Below are positions 35,492 through 48,230 of a stretch of DNA of 64,000 nucleotides, piece after piece. The position numbers and the translations under genes were made by a program. How positions within the stretch are numbered: position 1 is the stretch's first letter; every line of letters begins with the position of its first letter. A model generated the notes under the pieces. The model was not told the origin of the DNA and ran no database searches. It was given only the letters and a program-made list of their open reading frames with translations. Origin of the DNA: Sphingopyxis macrogoltabida (GTDB taxonomy: Bacteria > Pseudomonadota > Alphaproteobacteria > Sphingomonadales > Sphingomonadaceae); NCBI RefSeq assembly GCF_001314325.1, contig NZ_CP009429.1:1984501-2048500 (forward strand), written 5' to 3'.

Positions 35492-36954
35492 GCGCCGACC
35501 TGAACGATGTCCCGATCACCCCGACGCCTGTCGCGGCGGCGGCTGACCCGGCCGCGAGCCCCGTCCCGCCGCGCCAGACGGCGCGCGGCGGCGGGCGGAT
35601 GGACCTGACCAGCGGGCCGATCACCAAGACGCTGATCCTGTTTGCGCTGCCGACGCTTGCCTCGAACATCCTCCAGACGCTGTCGGGTTCGGTGAACTCG
35701 ATCTGGGTCGGACAATTCCTCGGCGAGGGCGCGCTCGCCGCGACCGCCAATGCGAACATCATCATGTTCCTGATGTTCGGCGCCTTCTTCGGTTTCGGCA
35801 TGGCGGCGACCGTCCTGATCGGCCAGTCGATGGGGCGCGGCGATATCGATGCGGCACGCCGCGCGACGGGCGGCGTCATCGGCCTTGCGCTGCTCTTCTC
35901 GGTCCTGATCGCGGTGGTCGGCTGGTTTGCGTCGGATCGCATATTGCGCTGGCTCGAGACCCCGCCGGAGGCCTTCACGCTCGCGCACGATTACCTCCGC
36001 GTCACCTTCCTCGCCGTCCCCGCCTCGATGCTGTCGGTGACGCTGATGATGGCCTCGCGCGGCGCCGGCGACGCAATCACGCCGCTCCGCTTCATGATCC
36101 TTGCCGTGGTGCTGGATGTCGTCTTCAACCCGGTGCTGATCCTCGGCCTTGGCCCCTTCCCGCGGCTCGGCATCGCGGGGAGCGCGCTGGCCACGGCGGC
36201 GGCGGGGACGATCAGCCTGATCGGGATGATCGCGTGGTTCTATCGCAAGAACCATGTGCTGCGCCTCCGCGGCCGCGAGCTTTCCTATCTCTATCCCAAA
36301 TGGTCGGAACTGCGCTTCATCATCGGCCGCGGTCTGCCGATGGGCGCGCAGATGTTCGTGATTTCGGGGGCGGGCCTCGTCATGATCGGGCTCGTCAACC
36401 GCGAGGGCCTCGTGACCGCCGCTGCCTATGGCGCGACGCTGCAGCTCTGGAATTATATCCAGATGCCCGCGCTGGCGGTCGGCGCTGCGGTCAGTTCGAT
36501 GGCGGCGCAGAATATCGGCGCGCGGCGCTGGGACCGCGTGTCGGCGGTCACCACCAGCGGCATTACGATCAACCTTGCGATGACGGGCGTGCTGATCGTC
36601 CTCCTGCTGCTGTTCGACCGCGCCGCGCTCGCGCTGTTTCTCGGCAGCGAAAGCCCGGCGATCGAGGTGTCGCGAAATATCCAGCTCATCGCGACCTGGA
36701 CCTTCCTGCCGTTCGGCACGACGATCGTCCTGATCAGCACCCTGCGCGCCAACGGCTCGGTGGTCCCGCCGCTGATCATCCTGTTCCTGTCGATGTTCCC
36801 GATCCGCTTCGGCATCTACCATTTCGGCTATCCGCTGATCGGCAGCGACATCATCTGGTGGAGCTTCCCGCTGTCGTCGCTCGCCTCGCTCGCGATGGCG
36901 TGGGTCATTTACCGGCGCGGCAACTGGCGCGGCCCGATGCCGCAACCTGCATAA
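35488..36954 (+). CDS. MATE-family efflux transporter
   Basis: The ATG at 35488 gives 488 residues with about twelve membrane helices. TKTLILFALPTLASNILQTL and the repeated half (LRFIIGRGLPMGAQMFVISG) show the internal two-fold repeat of MATE exporters. These use Na+ or H+ to expel drugs or metabolites. The first 45 residues are an Ala/Pro-rich cytoplasmic tail. The start overlaps the preceding stop by 4 bases. Confidence 0.92.
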   Translation: MSADLNDVPITPTPVAAAADPAASPVPPRQTARGGGRMDLTSGPITKTLILFALPTLASNILQTLSGSVNSIWVGQFLGEGALAATANANIIMFLMFGAFFGFGMAATVLIGQSMGRGDIDAARRATGGVIGLALLFSVLIAVVGWFASDRILRWLETPPEAFTLAHDYLRVTFLAVPASMLSVTLMMASRGAGDAITPLRFMILAVVLDVVFNPVLILGLGPFPRLGIAGSALATAAAGTISLIGMIAWFYRKNHVLRLRGRELSYLYPKWSELRFIIGRGLPMGAQMFVISGAGLVMIGLVNREGLVTAAAYGATLQLWNYIQMPALAVGAAVSSMAAQNIGARRWDRVSAVTTSGITINLAMTGVLIVLLLLFDRAALALFLGSESPAIEVSRNIQLIATWTFLPFGTTIVLISTLRANGSVVPPLIILFLSMFPIRFGIYHFGYPLIGSDIIWWSFPLSSLASLAMAWVIYRRGNWRGPMPQPA

Positions 36955-37046
36955 CGCCCCCGCTTTCGACCAAAGCGCGCGCGCGTTCGACTGATGTCCC
37001 GGCGGCCGCTGGCCCTTGCATCGCCTTTGGCGCTAAAGCAGAGGCG

Positions 37047-38219
37047 ATGAGGATGACGATCGACGACAACAGCCAGCGCGACCAGCGCGCCCGCATGCTG
37101 GCGGCGGCGCCCGACTGGCGCGCATCGGACGCCCGCGTCAACCCGCGCGTCGCCATCGGTTCGATCGTCGCGATGTGGCTGCTCTATTTCCTGATCAGCA
37201 CCGGGCTGGCGCTGCTCACCGGGACGTCGGACCAGTGGGAGTTCGTCGGGCGCCGCGGAATTGTGGTGGTTGCGGGGATCCTCTGTACCTTCGTCCTCTA
37301 CAAGCTGCTGCAGCGGATCCAGCCGCGCAGTTTTGGCGCCCGGCTCGCAGTTGCAATGGGCGCGGCGGTGCCGCTGGTCCTCATCTACGCCAGCGTCAAT
37401 CTGCTCGTCTTCTATTACTGGTTCCCTGCAGCCGATACCCACCAGATTATCGAGGAGCTACAGGCCCAATATCCGGTCGCATGGGAAACCGTGCTGATCC
37501 TCGACAGTTCGATCCGCTGGTATTTCTTCTTCGCGGTCTGGGCGGCGCTTTACGTCGCCTTCGGTTACGCGAACGAAATGCGCGCGGTCGAGCGACGCGC
37601 CAATCATTTCCGGCTCGAGGCGAAGAACGCCCAGCTTCGCGCGCTCCATTATCAGGTCAATCCGCACTTCCTGTTCAACACGCTCAATTCGCTGTCGACG
37701 CTGGTGATGCGCGGTTCGAAGGCCGAGGCCGAGACGATGATCATGAACCTCTCGTCTTTCCTGCGTTCGAGCTTGGCGGTCGATCCCGAGCAGCTCGTCG
37801 CGCTCGACGAGGAAATCCGGCTCCAGCGGCTCTATCTCGACATCGAACAGGCGCGCTTTCCCGACCGTTTGCAGGTCGAGGTGACGATCCCCGAAGAATT
37901 GGCGGATGCCTGCGTCCCGGTGCTGATCCTGCAGCCGATCATCGAAAATGCGATCAAATATGGCGTCGCGCCGAGCAAGGGGAAGATCGCGGTCCGCCTG
38001 ACCGCGACCAGCGAATATGGGCTTCTCGTGATCCGGATCGAGAATGATATCGATCCGAAAGCGCCGGCCCCGGCGCCGGGCACAGGCCTCGGCCTCGGCA
38101 ATGTCCGCGAACGCTTGCTGACGCGCTATGGCCCCGCGGCGGGGTGCGAGTGGGGGCGTTCCGACAATGGCGGCTTCGCCGTGTCGCTCTGGCTGCCACT
38201 GGCACGGAACGGGTGCTGA
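37047..38219 (+). CDS. LytS-type sensor histidine kinase
   Basis: The 390-residue kinase begins at the ATG at 37047 (MRMTIDDNSQ). Four membrane helices cover about residues 33-175, with no recognisable periplasmic sensor domain. The His_kinase block LRALHYQVNPHFLFNTLNSL contains the phosphoacceptor, and PIIENAIKYG and GTGLGLGNVRERL are the ATP-binding boxes. It is followed, one base after its stop, by a LytTR response regulator, so the two are a cognate pair. The signal is unknown. Confidence 0.9.
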   Translation: MRMTIDDNSQRDQRARMLAAAPDWRASDARVNPRVAIGSIVAMWLLYFLISTGLALLTGTSDQWEFVGRRGIVVVAGILCTFVLYKLLQRIQPRSFGARLAVAMGAAVPLVLIYASVNLLVFYYWFPAADTHQIIEELQAQYPVAWETVLILDSSIRWYFFFAVWAALYVAFGYANEMRAVERRANHFRLEAKNAQLRALHYQVNPHFLFNTLNSLSTLVMRGSKAEAETMIMNLSSFLRSSLAVDPEQLVALDEEIRLQRLYLDIEQARFPDRLQVEVTIPEELADACVPVLILQPIIENAIKYGVAPSKGKIAVRLTATSEYGLLVIRIENDIDPKAPAPAPGTGLGLGNVRERLLTRYGPAAGCEWGRSDNGGFAVSLWLPLARNGC

Positions 38220-38220
38220 G

Positions 38221-38949
38221 ATGCAGACGCTCCGCACGCTGATCGTCGACGACGAACCCCTCGCGATCGAGCGGTTGCAGATTCTGGCCGGCCAACAGGA
38301 AGGGGTTTCGCTCGTCGGTACGGCCAGCGACGGTGCGTCGGCATTGCGCATGGTCGATGCGCTAGCGCCCGACCTCCTGCTTTGCGACATCGCGATGCCG
38401 GGTCTCAGCGGCATCGATGTCGCGGCGGCGATCGAACGGCTCGACAATCCGCCCGCCGTCGTTTTCGTCACCGCCTTCGACCAATATGCCGTCGCCGCCT
38501 TCGACGTCGCGGCGGTCGATTATCTGCTGAAGCCGGTATCGCCCGACCGGCTGGCACGGGCGCTGGCGCGGGTTCGCGAATGGCGCGCCGCCGATCGCAG
38601 CGGCGCCGAAAAGAGCAAGTGGATCGGCGAGTTCTGGGTCCAGAACCGCGGCGAGATGCTGCGCATCGACGCGGACCAGGTCGACCTGATCGAAGCCGAA
38701 CGCGATTATATGCGGCTCCATGTCGGCGCGCGAAGCTGGCTGATCCACCAGACGATCAAGTCGCTGGAGGCGCGCATGGACCCCGACCAGTTCATCCGCA
38801 TCCACCGGTCGAAAATGGTCCGCCGCGACGGCATCGTCGGGCTCAAGCATCATGGCGACGGCGCCTGGAGCGTCGACCTTGGCGAAGGCGGCGTTCACCG
38901 CATCGGGCGCACCTATCTGCACGACGTCAAGGCGATCATGCAGCCCTGA
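38221..38949 (+). CDS. LytTR-family response regulator
   Basis: The 242-residue regulator has a receiver domain with the phosphoacceptor Asp56 (LLLCDIAMPG), acidic pocket DD at 10-11 and Lys in LLKPVSPDR. The C-terminal LytTR DNA-binding domain runs from about residue 135 (IGEFWVQNRGEMLRIDADQV) to the end, with EAERDYMRLHVG and FIRIHRSKMVRRD. It starts one base after the LytS kinase stop. Such regulators bind direct repeats near target promoters. I see no such site next to this gene. Confidence 0.92.
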   Translation: MQTLRTLIVDDEPLAIERLQILAGQQEGVSLVGTASDGASALRMVDALAPDLLLCDIAMPGLSGIDVAAAIERLDNPPAVVFVTAFDQYAVAAFDVAAVDYLLKPVSPDRLARALARVREWRAADRSGAEKSKWIGEFWVQNRGEMLRIDADQVDLIEAERDYMRLHVGARSWLIHQTIKSLEARMDPDQFIRIHRSKMVRRDGIVGLKHHGDGAWSVDLGEGGVHRIGRTYLHDVKAIMQP

Positions 38950-39022
38950 ATTCCGAGCGCCGCGCCGGCATAGTAACAGCGCGGGCTTGCCATCCGTCGC
39001 ATGACATGGCCTCCTGTCCGTC

Positions 39023-39532
39023 ATGGCGAGGAGAAGGGATCGGGCGGCGAGTCGCGATGCCGGTTTTAACCGGCTGCTGCTATCACTCGCGCTAGCCGGA
39101 GCAAGCGTGGGCGGCGGCATCCTGCTCGGCAGCCTTGCGGTCGGGAGCGGCCTGCACAGCCAGTCCGAACGTGAAGCATCCTACGCGGCGCTCAGCGCCA
39201 ACCCGAACGCTGCGGCCGCCGACGGCATTGCTGCGCAGGACTGTCTCGACTGCCCCGGCAGCTATGGCGCGGCCGTCCGGCTGCGCGCGATCCACGAAGT
39301 GCGGATCGACGAGAGTTTCCGCAAACTCGGCGAAGTCGAGACAGACTATCCGCCCATCCACGAGCCCGCCGACGATTACGTTTATGGCGGACGCTTTCCG
39401 GACCCCGAACCGGAGATGGCAAGCCGACAGGGTCCGGTCGCCGCCGCGCCCGGCAGCGAAAACCCGGTGATTCTTCCAGACGGCGGTGTCCAGCTCATGG
39501 CCGAAGCACCGCTACCCGCCGTTCGGGAATGA
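39023..39532 (+). CDS. Hypothetical membrane-anchored protein
   Basis: This 169-residue protein has a short basic lead, one membrane helix (about residues 17-42, LLLSLALAGASVGGGILLG) and a disordered, acidic and Pro-rich body with CLDCPG. I do not recognise it. The ATG at 39023 has only a weak upstream site. It ends 7 bases before the stop of the convergent small exported protein gene. Confidence 0.62.
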   Translation: MARRRDRAASRDAGFNRLLLSLALAGASVGGGILLGSLAVGSGLHSQSEREASYAALSANPNAAAADGIAAQDCLDCPGSYGAAVRLRAIHEVRIDESFRKLGEVETDYPPIHEPADDYVYGGRFPDPEPEMASRQGPVAAAPGSENPVILPDGGVQLMAEAPLPAVRE

Positions 39533-39539
39533 CGCGCGA

Positions 39540-39953
39540 TCAGGGCTGCGGGGGCGGCGAGCTTGCCGGTTTGGCGCAGCGGGTCACGTCGCCGGCCTTG
39601 CACGCGGCGACATCGGCCTCCCACTTCATCCGCTCCTCGGCCGACATCGCCGCGACGCGCGCCTTTTCAGCCTCATAGGCCGCAGTTTCTTCGGCGAACG
39701 CGGCCTGATCGGCAGCGACCTGCTGTGCGGCGGCGGACACTTCCTGCTCATAGGTGACATTCTCAGCCTTCGCCCGGGCCGCCTGTTCGGCGTTGAGCCG
39801 GGCGGTGTTCGAACGCTCTTCGGGCGTCGTGCCGTCAGGCAAGGTCTTGCCCGCGACAGGCGCCTCGGACTCGGGCTCGGCCTGAAAAGCCATGGCCTGC
39901 CCCGAAGCGATCAGCGCAAGTGCCGTAGCGGCCGCCAATATGTTCCTGTTCAT
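39540..39953 (-). CDS. Small exported Ala-rich protein
   Basis: The start at 39953 is preferred because GGAAGGA lies 8 bases upstream. The 137-residue product has a signal peptide (MNRNILAAATALALIASGQA, then MAF), followed by a long charged helix rich in Ala, Glu and Gln (about residues 45-120) that probably forms a coiled coil. It ends with two cysteines (ACKAGDVTRC) and PPPQP. Function unknown. The gene is divergent from the BCCT transporter. Confidence 0.75.
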   Translation of the reverse strand: MNRNILAAATALALIASGQAMAFQAEPESEAPVAGKTLPDGTTPEERSNTARLNAEQAARAKAENVTYEQEVSAAAQQVAADQAAFAEETAAYEAEKARVAAMSAEERMKWEADVAACKAGDVTRCAKPASSPPPQP

Positions 39954-40081
39954 CGAAGCATATCCTTCCATCATATATCTGCTCGCCCAACGTTCTTGCG
40001 GAGCGGCCGTTCCCGACAGTTTGACCTCGGCGCGCGGCGCCGTCATGCTGCATTGCCACTCTTGTCCGAACGGCGGATCAT

Positions 40082-41611
40082 TTGCCACCATCATCGCGCC
40101 ATCCGATCAATCGCCCCGTATTTTTTATTCCGCTGGCTGTGCTGTCGGCGGCGTTGATCGTCAGCGTGTGGCAAGGGGCCGCCTTTGTCGCGGCCGAAAC
40201 GGCGGTCAACGACTGGATATTGCGCGTCTTCGGCCCCACCTTCGCGCTTGCGGGCGTCGCCTTTCTGATCCTCCTCGCGGTCGTGGCGCTATCGCCGCTC
40301 GGCAAGGTGATCATCGGCGGAGCCGGCGCACAGCCGCTGCTAGGGCGATGGCGCTGGTTTGCCGTCATGCTTTGCACGACGATCGCGACCGGCATATTGT
40401 TCTGGGGCGCCGCCGAACCCCTGTTCCATCTCAATACGCCGCCTGCGATGCTCGGGCTCGAACCCGGCAGCGACGCGGCGGCGACCTTCGCCATGTCGAC
40501 GATGTTCCTCCACTGGACGCTGACACCTTATGCCATCTATACCGTCGCCGGCTTGGCCTTCGCGCTCGTCTATTACAACCGCCGCGAACCGTTCAGCCTG
40601 TCGTCGCTGTTCGTCCCGCTGATCGGGCAGCGCGCGCACGGGCCCGTCGGCACGACGGTCGACATCGTCTGCCTCTATGCACTCGTCGCCGGCATGGCCG
40701 CGTCGCTCGGCGCGGGCATCCTGTCGCTCGCGGGCGGAATCGAGGGGCTCGGCGGCTTTGCCGGCGGCACACCCCTGCGCTGGGGGATCGCGGCGCTGAT
40801 CGTCGGCAGTTTCCTGATCTCGGCGGCGACCGGACTGCAAAAGGGCATTGCCGGGCTGTCGGTGCTCAACACCTGGCTGTTCTTCGCGATCATCGCTTTC
40901 GTTCTGGTCGCCGGGCCGACCGCGAAGATGCTCGGCCTGTCGCTCCGCGGCGGCGCCGATTATTTCGCGACCTTCGTACCCCGCAACCTCGGGCTCGACG
41001 TCGATGGCGACTGGCACCGGCAATGGACGATCTTCAACTGGGCGAACTGGTTCGCCTGGGCGCCGGTGACCGCCTTGTTTCTCGGGCGGCTCGCGGTCGG
41101 TTACAGCGTCCGCGCTTTCATCGTCGTCAACCTGATCCTGCCGGCGCTGTTCGGCGCAGTGTGGATGACCGCGATCGCCGGGGCGACGATCGCCCTCGAC
41201 CAGCAGAGCGGCGCCAGCCTCTATGCGATATTGAGCGCACAGGGGCCCGATCCCGTGCTGTTCCGGCTGTTCGACGCACTCGGCGGCGGGCCGATCGTCA
41301 CCGCGACCGTGCTGTTCGCAATCTTCCTGTCCTATGTAGCAGGCGCCGATGCCAATGTGTCGGCGATGAGCGCGCTATCGACGCGCGGCATCTCGCCCGA
41401 CGCGCCCGAAGCGCCGCTGGGCGTCCAGGCCGTCTGGGGCGTCACCGTCGGGCTGGTCGCCGTGATGCTGGTCGCCTCGTCGGGGATCGACGGCATCCGC
41501 ATGATGTCGGTGCTCGGCGGCTTTCCCGCCCTGTTCGTCATCATCGGTGCGGCGCTGTCGCTGGTCGTGATGACGATACGGGGACGGCGCGAAGCCGCCC
41601 CCGCCTCCTGA
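40082..41611 (+). CDS. BCCT-family (betaine/choline/carnitine) transporter
   Basis: The protein of about 509 residues has twelve membrane helices. GILFWGAAEPLFHL and MFLHWTLTPYAIYT match the conserved BCCT helices, and the later FNWANWFAWAPVTALFLGRL motif holds the aromatic substrate box. It takes up trimethylammonium compounds or related solutes with Na+ or H+. No ATG is in frame. The TTG at 40082 after GGCGGA is the best start visible, and the ribosome site is only 4 bases away, so the real start could be later. Confidence 0.88.
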   Translation: MPPSSRHPINRPVFFIPLAVLSAALIVSVWQGAAFVAAETAVNDWILRVFGPTFALAGVAFLILLAVVALSPLGKVIIGGAGAQPLLGRWRWFAVMLCTTIATGILFWGAAEPLFHLNTPPAMLGLEPGSDAAATFAMSTMFLHWTLTPYAIYTVAGLAFALVYYNRREPFSLSSLFVPLIGQRAHGPVGTTVDIVCLYALVAGMAASLGAGILSLAGGIEGLGGFAGGTPLRWGIAALIVGSFLISAATGLQKGIAGLSVLNTWLFFAIIAFVLVAGPTAKMLGLSLRGGADYFATFVPRNLGLDVDGDWHRQWTIFNWANWFAWAPVTALFLGRLAVGYSVRAFIVVNLILPALFGAVWMTAIAGATIALDQQSGASLYAILSAQGPDPVLFRLFDALGGGPIVTATVLFAIFLSYVAGADANVSAMSALSTRGISPDAPEAPLGVQAVWGVTVGLVAVMLVASSGIDGIRMMSVLGGFPALFVIIGAALSLVVMTIRGRREAAPAS

Positions 41612-41628
41612 GAAAGGGGTCTCAGGAC

Positions 41629-43704
41629 TTACCAGATGCGCGTCCGCGCCTCGGGCTTCAGATAATATTTCGCCCCCGCGCCGACGTTAAACGCCTTGTA
41701 CCAGGCATCGACGTTGCGCACCGGCCCGATGATGCGCCAGCGCGCAGGGCTGTGCGGGTCACTCGCCACCTGCTGTTTGATCGCATCCTCGCGCGCTTTG
41801 TCGCGCCACGCCTGCGCAAAGGCGAGGAAGAAGCGCTGGTCGCCGGTCAGCCCGTCGATCACCGGCGCTTCCTTGCCGTTCAGCGAGCGGTGATAGGCGT
41901 CATAGGCGACCTCGAGCCCGGCGAGGTCGGCGATATTCTCGCCCATCGTCAGGTCAGGATTGACGAATGCGCCGGGTGCCGCCTCATAGGTTGCATATTG
42001 CGCGCCGAACGCCTTCGCCTGCGCTTCGAACCGCGCAGCGTCTTCGGGCGTCCACCAGTCGCGGACCGCGCCACTGGCGTCGATCTTGCGCCCCTGATCG
42101 TCGAAGCCGTGGGTGATCTCGTGGCCGATCACCGCGCCGATCGCGCCATAATTCACCGCATCGTCGACATTCTCGGCAAAATAGGGCGCCTGCAATATGC
42201 CGGCGGGGAAAACGATCTTGTTTTCGAGCCCGCCATTATAGGCATTCACTTCCTGCGGATTCATCGACCATTTCTTGCGGTCGACCGGTTTTCCGAGATC
42301 CGACAGGCCATAGGCATATTCGAACGCCGCGCTGCGCTTCACATTGCCGTAAAGGTCGGCGGGGTCGATCCTGAGCCCCGAATAGTCGCGCCACTTGTCG
42401 GGATAGCCGACCATGACGTCCATCTTGTCGAGCTTGGCGAGCGCAGCTTCCTTCGTTGCCGGCGCCATCCAGCTATTGCTGCGGATGCGGTCGCCCATCG
42501 CGAGCTTCAGGTTGGCGACCAAAGTCTCCATCTTCGCCTTGGCGCTCGCCGGGAAATATTGCTGTGAATAGGTTTCGCCGACCAGTTCGCCGAGGCTGCC
42601 GTCGACCAGCGTCAGCCCGCGCTTCCAGCGCGGCCGCAGCTCGCCGACGCCGCTCAGCGCTTTCGTATATTCGAAGCGGCTGTCGACCCAGTCTTTCGAC
42701 AGATAGGTGGCGGCATTGTCGGCGACATGGAATTGCTGCCACAGCTTGATCGTGTCGAGCGGCGTCTTGGCATAGAGCGCCGCAATGTCGCGGATTGCGG
42801 TGTTTTCGTTGACGATGATCCGCTTCTGCGGCGCGATCCCGGCGCCCGCGAACCATGCCGCCCAGTCGAGCCCGGGAGCATAGGCCGCGAGCTGCGCCGA
42901 CGACATCGGATTATTGATCTTGCCGACGTCGCGGCGGTCGGCGATCGCCCAGCTTACCTTGGCGATCTCTGTCTCGAACGCGAGGATCGCATCGGCCGCC
43001 TTTTCGGGGTCGGCGTTCCCGATCATCTTCATCGACCGCGCGATATAGGCGCGATAGGCATCGCGCTGCGGCTTGAAGGCGTCGGTCAGATAATATTCGC
43101 GGTCGGGCAGCCCCAGCCCGCCCTGCCCCAGCCACAGCACGTTCGTCGTCGGATCGTCGGTGTCGGCATAGGGCCCGCCGCCGACGATCGTCGCGCCGAA
43201 CGTGCCCTGCGTCGTCCCCATGAAGCGCGCCATCGCGCTCTTGTCCTTGATCGCGGCGACCGCGGCGATGTCCGCCATCAACGGCTTCGAGCCGAGCGCG
43301 TCGACGCGCTTCTCGTCCATGAAGCTCTGATACAGGCCGCCGACCTGGCTCGTCGCCGGCGCCTCGGTCACCAGCTTGCGGAGCTGGCGCTGGGTCAGGT
43401 TATAGACGTCGTAATCGACCCCCGCCGACGCCTGATCGGCGGGAATTTCGGTGCGCAAAAACCAGCCGCCATTGGCATATTTGTCGAAATCGTCGCCCGG
43501 CTTCACGGTCTCGTCGCGTGCCGACAGGTCGACGCCCCATTTGCCGAAAGTCAGCGCCGTCAGCGATGCGTCGCCCGCAGTACCCGCTTCATCGGCGCCC
43601 GCCGTCAGCGTGGCCGCCCGTCCCATATCCTTTGCCGATGCCGGCAGCGATGCCAGCGCCGCGGCGATCGCCAGCGACGCCGCGCCCGTAAAAACTGCTT
43701 TCAT
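41629..43704 (-). CDS. Exported M13-family metallopeptidase (neprilysin/PepO-like)
   Basis: The ATG at 43704, with GGAG 9 bases upstream, gives 691 residues with a Sec signal ending near ASA. The zinc motif is [11 protein letters not shown], with the third ligand in [31 protein letters not shown] is the conserved substrate-binding block. It should act in the periplasm on small peptides. The gene is convergent with the BCCT transporter gene, 17 bases apart. Confidence 0.93.
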   Translation of the reverse strand: MKAVFTGAASLAIAAALASLPASAKDMGRAATLTAGADEAGTAGDASLTALTFGKWGVDLSARDETVKPGDDFDKYANGGWFLRTEIPADQASAGVDYDVYNLTQRQLRKLVTEAPATSQVGGLYQSFMDEKRVDALGSKPLMADIAAVAAIKDKSAMARFMGTTQGTFGATIVGGGPYADTDDPTTNVLWLGQGGLGLPDREYYLTDAFKPQRDAYRAYIARSMKMIGNADPEKAADAILAFETEIAKVSWAIADRRDVGKINNPMSSAQLAAYAPGLDWAAWFAGAGIAPQKRIIVNENTAIRDIAALYAKTPLDTIKLWQQFHVADNAATYLSKDWVDSRFEYTKALSGVGELRPRWKRGLTLVDGSLGELVGETYSQQYFPASAKAKMETLVANLKLAMGDRIRSNSWMAPATKEAALAKLDKMDVMVGYPDKWRDYSGLRIDPADLYGNVKRSAAFEYAYGLSDLGKPVDRKKWSMNPQEVNAYNGGLENKIVFPAGILQAPYFAENVDDAVNYGAIGAVIGHEITHGFDDQGRKIDASGAVRDWWTPEDAARFEAQAKAFGAQYATYEAAPGAFVNPDLTMGENIADLAGLEVAYDAYHRSLNGKEAPVIDGLTGDQRFFLAFAQAWRDKAREDAIKQQVASDPHSPARWRIIGPVRNVDAWYKAFNVGAGAKYYLKPEARTRIW

Positions 43705-43923
43705 GTCCCCAACTCCTGAAATGCATCCGCGCCGCACCGAAAGGGGCGGCGAGCATGACCGGAGTTGTCCGCCCGCGACGTCAAGCGGTCAAGCGGACGG
43801 GGTGCCATTGGTCGAAGCCCTTGGGGAGTTGGTGGAAACTTGTTCTGCGGCGCCCGCATTGCAGCGGCTGCACACAGCGCCTATCTTGTCGTCAAAGTCC
43901 GCAAGCCCCCTCTTGCACCTCAA

Positions 43924-43938
43924 GAACAAATCTGGAAC
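43924..43938. promoter_or_regulatory. LexA (SOS) box upstream of uvrA
   Basis: GAAC at 43924-43927 and GAAC at 43935-43938 are separated by 7 bases. This is the reverse-strand form of the alphaproteobacterial LexA box GTTC-N7-GTTC. It ends 11 bases before the uvrA ATG, where bound LexA would block transcription or initiation. Confidence 0.75.
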
Positions 43939-43949
43939 ATACCTCTCCC

Positions 43950-46844
<2,895 letters not shown>

Positions 46845-46848
46845 CTAA

Positions 46849-46930
46849 GCCCCTCCCTTCAGGGAGGGGTTTGGGGAGGGCTTGTCACCTTCCCGAACAC
46901 CCCCTAACCCCTCCCGCAGGCGGGAGGGGA
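46849..46930. repeat. GC-rich palindrome pair, family B
   Basis: Two hairpins (CCCCTCCC-TTCA-GGGAGGGG and CCCCTCCCGC-AG-GCGGGAGGGG) face each other and pair across a short spacer. Closely similar sequence occurs at 47699-47799, flanking the small membrane-protein gene between them. Confidence 0.8.
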
Positions 46931-46936
46931 ACTCGA

Positions 46937-47485
46937 TCAATGCCAAACCGCCGACAGCGGGTAGAGCGCGATCAGCCAGACGAGGCAGGCGACCGTGACG
47001 CGGCGGTGCCTTGTCCAGATGCCGAGCAGCGCGATGGGGAAGAAGGACCAGCTCACCACGAGGTTGCGGGCGCCGAACGACGGGGCGCCGGCATAGGCCG
47101 CGACGGTCGCCATCAGCGCGATATTGGCGAGGAGGATGCCGCCGAGCACCTTGCGCCGCTGGCGGTCGAAATGCGCGTCGAGGTCGGCCCATGCCGCGGG
47201 ATCGTCGGGAAAGACGAGGCTGGCGGCGATGAAATAGAGCGCGGTGACGAGGAAGCCGCCGAACAGCACCGGCCAGCTCAGCGGCAACAGCTCGCGCATC
47301 GCCCAGCCGTACATCCAGAAAGTGACGACGTCGCACGACACGAACAGGCCGAGCAGCGCGGTCGGCCAGCCGATGCGGACATGGTGGCTGGCCTTCAGCG
47401 CCCGCGCCAGCCCGCCCAGCCCCTCGGCCAGCGCAAGGCCGAGGATCAGCCCGAACAGCGAAAAGATGAATTCGAACCCGCTCAT
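46937..47485 (-). CDS. Small integral membrane protein
   Basis: The start at 47485 gives 182 residues (MSGFEFIFSLFGLILGLALA) with five predicted membrane helices and a short charged loop (AHFDRQRRKVLGG). I do not recognise a function. The longer reading frame upstream of 47485 is Arg/Gly-rich and not gene-like. The gene is flanked on both sides by family B palindromes. Confidence 0.78.
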   Translation of the reverse strand: MSGFEFIFSLFGLILGLALAEGLGGLARALKASHHVRIGWPTALLGLFVSCDVVTFWMYGWAMRELLPLSWPVLFGGFLVTALYFIAASLVFPDDPAAWADLDAHFDRQRRKVLGGILLANIALMATVAAYAGAPSFGARNLVVSWSFFPIALLGIWTRHRRVTVACLVWLIALYPLSAVWH

Positions 47486-47804
47486 ATGCCCCCCGGCTGC
47501 TCCCCGATACGCCGTCCTGCCCGCCCTAAAGCCACAAAAGCCCCGCATGGGCGATACGACTCTGTGTCCTTTGCGGCTTTTAGCCGATCCGCTTGCCGGC
47601 GCACCCGACGCATATGGCCGTGGCGCGCGCATCGCCCGAAGGAAAGGTCAAAACGATGGTGGCACGGCAATATATCGTAGGACAGCGATTTTTCGAAGCC
47701 CCTCCCGCTTGCGGGAGGGGTTTGGGGAGGGGCTGTAACCGCGACGTGCCGCGGAACCGGAACATGCCCTCCCCCAACCCCTCCCTGAAGGGAGGGGAGC
47801 CGGG
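47486..47804. other. Intergenic region holding a family B palindrome
   Basis: This 319-base gap has no convincing gene. Frames exist on both strands but have no ribosome site or recognisable content. It holds AAAGCC and GGCTTT arms near 47526-47581 and the palindrome pair at 47699-47799. Confidence 0.6.
47699..47799. repeat. GC-rich palindrome pair, family B (second copy)
   Basis: CCCCTCCCGC-TT-GCGGGAGGGG and CCCCTCCC-TGAA-GGGAGGGG are two hairpins, the same modules as at 46849-46930 but in the reverse order, with TTTGGGGAGGG spacers. Confidence 0.8.
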
Positions 47805-48113
47805 TTACCCCATCAGCTTCGCGGTGATATCCTCCGCCGCATAGATGCGGATCGCCGGCGGCGTCGGCGACAGCGCGCGCATCTCGGCGACGAAGCCGCG
47901 CGCGGCGGGCAGCGCAAAATGGGCGCGCACCGCGTCGACGCTCTCCCACTCCTCGACGAACATCAGCCGGTCGGGGTTTTCGACATCGATATGGCAATTA
48001 TGCGCCAGACACCCCGGCTCGGACCGCGACCGCGCGCTATGTCCGGCGCCGAGCGCGATCATGCGCCCGCGATGCTCGGGGGTGAGGATGACGTGGCCGG
48101 TGATGAGGATCAT
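47805..48113 (-). CDS. Antibiotic-biosynthesis-monooxygenase-fold protein (YgiN-like)
   Basis: The 102-residue protein is a dimeric alpha-beta barrel of the ABM type. MILITGHVILTPEHRGRM begins the first strand, EPGCLAHNCHIDVENPDR follows, and MFVEEWESVDAVRAHF is the signature helix. Relatives are quinol monooxygenases or heme-interacting proteins, so the exact activity is open. The gene is divergent from the low-GC ATPase gene. Confidence 0.88.
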   Translation of the reverse strand: MILITGHVILTPEHRGRMIALGAGHSARSRSEPGCLAHNCHIDVENPDRLMFVEEWESVDAVRAHFALPAARGFVAEMRALSPTPPAIRIYAAEDITAKLMG

Positions 48114-48230
48114 GAATCTCTACCCAATTGCTCACTTGAATTAGCGTGCCAAGACACATTAGACATTAGTTCGATTGATTTGAGATAACCCTTCGCGGCG
48201 TCGGCTTCCCAAAACCTGAATGGAAAAATA

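Noticed and set aside
47593-47844. Frame of 83 codons crossing the family B palindrome
   Set aside because: Its second half is translated repeat sequence and it has no ribosome site.
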